A stretch of 64,000 nucleotides of DNA, taken from the NCBI GenBank assembly GCA_017308235.1, contig JAFKFL010000012.1:1-64000 (forward strand), written 5' to 3'. The notes under the pieces are model-generated. The model was given only the letters and a program-made list of their open reading frames with translations, did no database searches and was not told where the DNA came from. Source of the DNA: Alphaproteobacteria bacterium (GTDB taxonomy: Bacteria > Pseudomonadota > Alphaproteobacteria > Reyranellales > Reyranellaceae). The position numbers and the translations under genes were made by a program. Shown here piece by piece: positions 58,894 to 64,000 of the stretch (its first letter is position 1; each line of letters begins with the position of its first letter).

Positions 58894-60000
58894 TCAGCGC
58901 AAGAACCAGTCGAGAATCGTGGCGTTCTCGTCACGCGGATAGGTATGCGAAAGGTTGGTGATCTCGCGATAGACGACGGCAGCGCCGGCCTGCTTGAGCG
59001 TCCGCTCAGCGCCTTGCGCCAGCTCCGGCGGGAACATCCAGTCCTGCGTTCCATGCACGATGTGGATCGGCAGATCGCGCACGCGGTTGGCATCGGCGAA
59101 AGTCATCAGCATCGGATGGAAGGCCGCGGCGACCGGCGCGAGATGGGTGAAATGGCAGTCGCCACGCAGACCCAGCACATAGGCAAAGGTGCCACCGTCG
59201 CTCATGCCGGTGAGGAGCTGCTTCGACCGATCGACGTTCCAGTCGGCCGCGACGCGCTCGACCATGCTGTCGATGTTGGGGCCGTCGACTTCCGGTTCCA
59301 TCAACGACCAGGTCGATCCGCGGGCGGTTGGTGCGATGACGATGAAGCCGCGCGTGCGCGCCTCGCGCACCCAGCTCCAGAGGAAGGCGCCACCGTTGCC
59401 GCTGCCGCCATGCATCGCCACCACCAGCGGCCAAGTACGATCCGGAACGTAGTATTCCGGAACGTACAACGAGAAGGCGCCGCGTGTTCCCGCAGGCCCA
59501 TCGACATGCATATAGCCCACGCCCTCGCGTGTCGGATCGGCTTTGGCCAGCCGCGCCGACAGTGCCGCATCGTCACGTGCCGACGCCTCCAGGAAGAACT
59601 GACTGACGGGCTGCAGATGAGCCGCCAGCGGATAGAGCGCTTCGGCACCGCGCGCGTAGCCACGCAGCGCGCGATAGGCGGCGATCATCGGCTGCGGCGC
59701 GCCGGGGGCACTCAGGAAGGCGGTGATACCCTCTGTCACTGCCGCGGCCGATCGCTCCAGACAATCGCGCACGGGGCCGAGCCGTTCGGGCCAATCGAAA
59801 TTTCGAGAAGCGGTCAGTGCTGACACGAGATCGTCGTTGCGCTGCCCGATCGCTTCGATCAGTTCCTTCAGCGTCGCGGGCGCCAGGTGCCGCCCGGCGA
59901 ATTCGAGCGCATGCAGGCCGCGCAGCGTGGCCGGAACCAGCGCTGCGATGATGTCGGTCGTCTCCCCGTCGCTGATCGTCACACCAGGTCGTCCTTTCAC
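58894..60000 (-). CDS. Alpha/beta hydrolase (phospholipase/carboxylesterase-like)
   Basis: A 368-residue protein. The first 150 residues are a helical, family-specific extension; then LVVAMHGGSGNGGAFLWSWV (oxyanion loop), LTGMSDGGTFAYVLGL (nucleophile elbow with Ser), GTQDWMFPPE (Asp) and NLSHTYPRDE (His) form an esterase core. It is cytosolic, with no signal peptide. The start is GTG at 60000 or, with a better spaced AAAGGA, the GTG six codons later. Divergent from the monooxygenase gene at 60129. Confidence 0.78.
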   Translation of the reverse strand: MKGRPGVTISDGETTDIIAALVPATLRGLHALEFAGRHLAPATLKELIEAIGQRNDDLVSALTASRNFDWPERLGPVRDCLERSAAAVTEGITAFLSAPGAPQPMIAAYRALRGYARGAEALYPLAAHLQPVSQFFLEASARDDAALSARLAKADPTREGVGYMHVDGPAGTRGAFSLYVPEYYVPDRTWPLVVAMHGGSGNGGAFLWSWVREARTRGFIVIAPTARGSTWSLMEPEVDGPNIDSMVERVAADWNVDRSKQLLTGMSDGGTFAYVLGLRGDCHFTHLAPVAAAFHPMLMTFADANRVRDLPIHIVHGTQDWMFPPELAQGAERTLKQAGAAVVYREITNLSHTYPRDENATILDWFLR

Positions 60001-60128
60001 AGGACTAGGCTAACGCGATCCCGACGAAATTTCGCCTGCCGTTCCTGCTCACGCTCGCCATCTTGCCAAGCGTATCCCAGCGTCAGACTCTTGGCCAAAC
60101 GCAGCCCAAGGAAGCCCAGAGGAAGCCA

Positions 60129-61769
60129 ATGCCCGACGCCTCGCACACCGCGCCGCGCCAACTCGATGTTGCCATCGTGGGCGGCGGACTTGCCGGTCTC
60201 TACGCCATCCATCGCCTGCGCGGTCTGGGCCTGAAAGTCCGCGCCTATGAGGCCGGCTCAGGAGTCGGCGGCACGTGGTTCTGGAACCGCTATCCCGGCG
60301 CGCGCTGTGATGTCGAAAGCCTCGAGTATTCCTACAGCTTCTCCAACGAGCTGCAGCAGGACTGGAAATGGCCGGAGCGCTACGGCACCCAGCCCGAGAT
60401 CCTGAGATACATCAACCATGTTGCCGATCGTTTCGACTTGAGGCGCGACGTGCAGCTCAACACACGCATCGTCTCCGCGCATTTTGACGGCAAGGCGAAC
60501 GAGTGGACGCTACGCACCGACTCTGGCGAAGAAATCCACGCGCGGTACTGCGTAATGGCCGCCGGCAATCTCTCGACGCCACGCGTGCCCGACTTCAAAG
60601 GCATCAGGAACTTCAAGGGCAAATGGTACCACTCCGGCCTCTGGCCGCACGAAGGCGTGGATTTCACTGGCCGGCGCGTGGGCGTGATCGGCACAGGTTC
60701 GTCGGGCGTGCAGATGATCCCGATCATCGCCCAACAGGCCAAGCATCTGCATGTCTTCCAGCGCACGGCAAACTTCAGCCTGCCGGCGCGCAACGGACCG
60801 ATGGAGCCCGAGCGCGAACGTCGCCATAAGGCCGAGTATCCGGCGCGGCGGGCAGCGGCGGCGGAGACGCCATTCGCGATCGGCGGATATGCCAAGCCCA
60901 CGAAAAAGGCGATCGAGGTCGCGACGGAAGAACGCAACAAGGCTTATGAAGCCAAGTGGCAGGAAGGCGGCAGCATCAGCTACCTCTATGCCTATACCGA
61001 TCTCCTGGTGAACAAGGAGTCGAACGACACCGCGTCGGAGTTCGTGCGCAACAAGATCCGCGCGACGGTGAAGGACCCGAAGACGGCAGAGCTGCTGGCG
61101 CCCAAGGATCATCCGATCGGCACCAAGCGGCTGTGTCTCGATACCAACTACTACGAGACCTACAATCGGCCGAACGTCACGCTGGTCGATGTGCGCAGCG
61201 ATCCGATCGCGGAGATCACCGAGACCGGCCTGCGCACCGGCAAGCAGCAGTACGAGCTCGACGCTCTCGTGTTCGCCACCGGCTTCGATGCCATGACCGG
61301 CGCGCTACGCGAGATCGACGTACGCACCAGCGACGGCGCCATGCTGCGCGACCATTGGGAAGGCGGGCCGCTCACCTATCTCGGCCTGATGGTGTCGGGC
61401 TTCCCCAACATGTTCGTCGTCACCGGACCAGGCAGCCCGGGCGTGAAGACGCAGATGATCGCTTCCATCGAGCAGCACGTCGACTGGATCGCCGATGCAC
61501 TCGACCATCTCGGCAAGCATCAACTCGACCGCATCGAGCCCACGCCCAAGGCCGAGATGGACTGGGTCCATCACGTCAATGCCGTGGCCGACAGCACGCT
61601 CTATCCGCTGGCCAACTCCTGGTACATGGGTGCCAACATTCCCGGCAAGCCGCGGGTGTTCATGCCCTACGTCGGCGGTTTCGATCGCTACAAGAAGCGC
61701 TGCGACGAGGTCGCGGCCAGGGGTTACGAAGGTTTTACGCTGTCACGGCACGACGTCGTCGCGGCTTGA
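60129..61769 (+). CDS. Baeyer-Villiger flavin monooxygenase
   Basis: A 546-residue enzyme. FAD motif GGGLAG (18-23), the BVMO fingerprint FKGKWYHSGLWP (162-173) and the NADPH motif GTGSSG (188-193) are all present, as in cyclohexanone and phenylacetone monooxygenase. It inserts oxygen next to a ketone to give esters or lactones. AGAGGAAG precedes the ATG at 60129. The adjacent divergent esterase at 58894 could cleave the ester product, although co-regulation is not shown. Confidence 0.92.
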   Translation: MPDASHTAPRQLDVAIVGGGLAGLYAIHRLRGLGLKVRAYEAGSGVGGTWFWNRYPGARCDVESLEYSYSFSNELQQDWKWPERYGTQPEILRYINHVADRFDLRRDVQLNTRIVSAHFDGKANEWTLRTDSGEEIHARYCVMAAGNLSTPRVPDFKGIRNFKGKWYHSGLWPHEGVDFTGRRVGVIGTGSSGVQMIPIIAQQAKHLHVFQRTANFSLPARNGPMEPERERRHKAEYPARRAAAAETPFAIGGYAKPTKKAIEVATEERNKAYEAKWQEGGSISYLYAYTDLLVNKESNDTASEFVRNKIRATVKDPKTAELLAPKDHPIGTKRLCLDTNYYETYNRPNVTLVDVRSDPIAEITETGLRTGKQQYELDALVFATGFDAMTGALREIDVRTSDGAMLRDHWEGGPLTYLGLMVSGFPNMFVVTGPGSPGVKTQMIASIEQHVDWIADALDHLGKHQLDRIEPTPKAEMDWVHHVNAVADSTLYPLANSWYMGANIPGKPRVFMPYVGGFDRYKKRCDEVAARGYEGFTLSRHDVVAA

Positions 61770-61824
61770 TCCTGCTGTTCGTGTATCGTCGCGTTTCTGA
61801 CCGGCCCGGCGCCGCACGCTGGAC

Positions 61825-62901
61825 TTGACCGGGTTGGCGGCTTATCTCACGGCCGCCATGCAGACCCTCCGCACGCTGAAAGCCCTGGAGCGCGAAGGCC
61901 TCATAGAGGCCGATCCCCGCCTAGCCGAGGCTGCGCGATCCATGGCGATCGCGCTCACGCCCGAACTCGCAGGGCTGATCGATCGCACGAATCTCGCGCG
62001 GGATCCCATCGCGCGGCAGTTCGTGCCCGACATCCGCGAGACTGAGATCGCACCTGAGGAACGAGCCGATCCCATCGGCGACGAGGTGCGCTCGCCGGTG
62101 AAAGGGATCGTGCACCGCTATCCCGATCGCGTTCTCTTGAAGCCCTTGCATGTCTGCCCGGTCTATTGCCGCTTCTGCTTCCGACGCGAGAAGGTTGGAC
62201 CGGGCGGCGAGGCGCTGAGCGCAGCGGAGCTTGCGGCCGCGCTCGCCTACATCCGCGATCACACCGAGATCTGGGAGGTGATCCTGACCGGCGGCGATCC
62301 GCTGATGATGGCGCCGCGTCGTCTCGGTCAGCTGATCGAGGCCCTCGACGACATTCCGCATGTCGCCGTGATCCGCGTGCACACCCGCGTTCCTGTTGCC
62401 GATTCTGGACGTGTCACCGACGAGCTCGTCGCCGCGCTGAAACCGAAGCGAGCCGGTCTCTGGATCGGTGTCCATTGCAATCACGCGCGGGAACTCGCGC
62501 CGCCGGCACGCGCGGCCCTGACGCGTCTCGCCGATGCAGGGTTTCCACTTCTCAGCCAGACCGTGCTGCTGGCCGGCATCAACGACGACGTCGAGACGCT
62601 TTGCGCGCTGATGCGAGCGCTCGTGAGCGCGCGGGTGAAGCCCTATTATTTGCATCATCCCGACCTGGTGCGTGGCACCGGCCACTTTCGGGTGCCGATC
62701 GCGCGTGGCCAGGCGCTTGTGAAAGCGCTGCGCGGCCGCCTGTCGGGACTTGCCCAGCCCGTCTATGTGCTCGATGTGCCGGGCGGCCACGGCAAGGTCC
62801 CGGTCGGTCCTGCCTATCTCGGCGACGATCCCGATGCTCTCACCTCAGATAGCCTGATCGTCGAGGATGCGTTCGGCAGGCGCCACCGCTACCCGACCTG
62901 A
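61825..62901 (+). CDS. Lysine-2,3-aminomutase-like radical SAM enzyme
   Basis: A 358-residue protein. The radical SAM cluster cysteines C111, C115 and C118 lie in CPVYCRFCFRREKVG, after RYPDRVLLKPLHV, typical of the KamA/EpmB group, with LTGGDPLMM and HTRVPV as further motifs. Either lysine 2,3-aminomutase or the EpmB enzyme that makes beta-lysine for elongation factor P is possible; no efp or epmA gene is nearby. The start is TTG at 61825 or ATG at 61858. Confidence 0.85.
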   Translation: MTGLAAYLTAAMQTLRTLKALEREGLIEADPRLAEAARSMAIALTPELAGLIDRTNLARDPIARQFVPDIRETEIAPEERADPIGDEVRSPVKGIVHRYPDRVLLKPLHVCPVYCRFCFRREKVGPGGEALSAAELAAALAYIRDHTEIWEVILTGGDPLMMAPRRLGQLIEALDDIPHVAVIRVHTRVPVADSGRVTDELVAALKPKRAGLWIGVHCNHARELAPPARAALTRLADAGFPLLSQTVLLAGINDDVETLCALMRALVSARVKPYYLHHPDLVRGTGHFRVPIARGQALVKALRGRLSGLAQPVYVLDVPGGHGKVPVGPAYLGDDPDALTSDSLIVEDAFGRRHRYPT

Positions 62902-62912
62902 ACCTGGCGGCC

Positions 62913-63323
62913 TTAGGTGGACTGGGGGAGGCCCAGCGCGTCGCTGTTGATGTAGCCTTCGGCCTCGACGACGAGCTCGGTCTCGCGCGTCCCGGCTGTG
63001 GCGAAGGTCAGCGTGACCGGGACTTTCTGGCCGCGCGCCAGCGATCGCGTCAGGCCCTGGAAGAACAGGTGGTAGCCACGCGGCTTCAGCTCGACGGCCA
63101 TGCCGACCTCTAAAAAAACGCCCTTTTCCAAGGGCATCATGCGCAACTCGGCGCCCACAACCTTGATGCCCCAGATTTCGGTCTTCGCCGCCAAAGCGCA
63201 CGTTGCCGAGACCAGCCGATCCGGCTCGGCGCCCCGATTGGTCAGAGTGACGAAGCCCGCGGCCTCACCCGCTTCCGCCGTCTGCTGACGGGCCCAGGGT
63301 CGGTGGATCTCGATGCTCATCAT
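62913..63323 (-). CDS. PCuAC-like protein without signal peptide and with altered copper ligands
   Basis: A 136-residue protein with the PCu(A)C fold: AGFVTLTNRGAEPDRLVSAT, LELKPRGYHLFF-type motif (VELKPRGYHLFFQGL) and KVPVTLTFATAG. The ligand region normally reading HEM...M has EIWGIKVVGAELRMMP here, so the His and first Met are gone, and there is no signal peptide before SIEIHRPWARQQ. It is probably a divergent relative that does not carry copper by the usual site. Convergent with the KamA-like gene, 11 bases apart. Confidence 0.75.
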   Translation of the reverse strand: MMSIEIHRPWARQQTAEAGEAAGFVTLTNRGAEPDRLVSATCALAAKTEIWGIKVVGAELRMMPLEKGVFLEVGMAVELKPRGYHLFFQGLTRSLARGQKVPVTLTFATAGTRETELVVEAEGYINSDALGLPQST

Positions 63324-63396
63324 ACTATTCCAGGGTTAGGTTTTCTTGTGCATGCAGGCTGGATGCCCGACGGTCGGTAAGCCACACGCGCCGCGG

Positions 63397-64000
63397 TCAT
63401 CCGCGACGGCCACTCGCGGCAAGCGCTGCTCGGGCCGCCCGCATCGGCGGAGCGCTCAGCTCCTCGACCAGCCAATCCTCGAAGGCCCGGGTCTTGGGCC
63501 GGCCGGCCGACGCCGGCGGGCAGACGAACCACCACGCCTTCCCGGAGTCGACGATCTGCGGGAAGGGCTGGAACAGTCGGCCTTCCGCCAGCTCCTCGCG
63601 AAAAAGCTGCGGCGGCCCGACCGCCACGCCCGCACCTTCCATGGCCGCTTCGACAGCGATCATGGTCGAGTCGAAGGTGAGCACGCGCTTGGGCTTGAAG
63701 TCGCCCATGCCCACAGCCCTGAGCCAGATCGCCCATTCGGGATCGTAGGTCATGTCGATGAAGGGTACGCGCTTCAGATCATCCAGAGTCTTCAGCTTGT
63801 CCTTGTAACGCTTGCCGCAAAGCGGCGTGAGCACGTCGCTGAACAGGCGCGTGGCATGCAAATCCGGCTCGGGCTGGACGACGAAACGGATCGCGCAGTC
63901 GAAATCCTCGCGCGCGAAGTCGACACGACGCAGCGCCGTCGTCATGCGCACCTCGATCTCCGGATGCTTGGCCTGGAAGCGATGCAGTCGCGGTGTCAGC
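63397..64000 (-). CDS. LysR family regulator, effector domain (runs off right edge)
   Basis: The last about 200 residues of a LysR protein: LTPRLHRFQAKHPEIEVRM, then DCAIRFVVQPEPDLHATRLF, CGKRYKDKLKTLDDLKRVPF and STMIAVEAAMEGAGVAVGPP, the GcvA-like effector-domain pattern. The DNA-binding N-terminus lies beyond base 64000. It is oriented towards the PCuAC-like gene, with 73 bases between. Confidence 0.85.
   Translation of the reverse strand, partial: LTPRLHRFQAKHPEIEVRMTTALRRVDFAREDFDCAIRFVVQPEPDLHATRLFSDVLTPLCGKRYKDKLKTLDDLKRVPFIDMTYDPEWAIWLRAVGMGDFKPKRVLTFDSTMIAVEAAMEGAGVAVGPPQLFREELAEGRLFQPFPQIVDSGKAWWFVCPPASAGRPKTRAFEDWLVEELSAPPMRAARAALAASGRRG

Overview
The window is a GC-rich, gene-dense stretch of bacterial chromosome. 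Gene content points to an alphaproteobacterium: a DUF1127 protein, many short uncharacterised helical proteins, a Crp/Fnr regulator of rhizobial type, TRAP and polyamine-type ABC uptake operons, and a GcvA-like LysR regulator. A Reyranella- or Bradyrhizobium-like soil organism fits best, but no rRNA or marker gene here proves it.

Layout. 1-2.4 kb: start of an amidase, a HEAT-repeat protein, a glutathione S-transferase and a small secreted protein. 2.4-6.7 kb: an accessory region with a CHC2/Toprim primase-like gene overlapping a RepA-like ATPase, then an AT-richer cassette (tRNA-like gene, ribbon-helix-helix-like regulator, two-TM protein, ImmA/IrrE metallopeptidase). The cassette is bounded by two imperfect inverted repeats of about 135 bp that carry many copies of the 11-mer CAAAGACCGCA. 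7-9.7 kb: TauD-type dioxygenase, a long actinobacterial-style DapD and an SGNH hydrolase.

9.7-28 kb: signalling and small unknown proteins: membrane proteins, single-domain response regulators, a Crp/Fnr regulator, fatty acid desaturase, hybrid histidine kinase, alpha/beta hydrolases, GNAT enzymes, an orphan lasso-peptide-like precursor, a DUF3060 protein, a Gly/Ala/Ser-rich secreted protein, a histone-H1-like basic protein and a zinc alcohol dehydrogenase.

28-38 kb: isochorismatase-like hydrolase, 2-hydroxycarboxylate transporter, ASCH protein, an RND pump and adaptor with a divergent MerR regulator, a LysR regulator and an azoreductase. 38-41.5 kb: a probable hydroxyproline-degradation pair (proline racemase family, DapA family) with a divergent AraC regulator, then a haloacid dehalogenase-like protein. 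41.6-48.2 kb: two tandem metal-dependent amidohydrolases leading into a complete PotABCD-like ABC transporter. 48.2-52.1 kb: a racemase-family protein without the canonical cysteines and a TRAP transporter. 52.2-64 kb: LLM flavin oxidoreductase with a co-directional MarR regulator, GcvA-like regulator, DUF1127 protein, TPR protein, EamA exporter, M20 peptidase, esterase, Baeyer-Villiger monooxygenase, lysine-2,3-aminomutase-like radical SAM enzyme, a divergent PCuAC-like protein and a LysR gene running off the right edge.

Intergenic gaps are rich in palindromic repeats of at least five families, several present twice, which also hints at a large, repeat-bearing soil alphaproteobacterial genome. 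The least explained items are the inverted-repeat-bounded cassette at 4.4-6.7 kb and the orphan lasso-like precursor at 21.3 kb.
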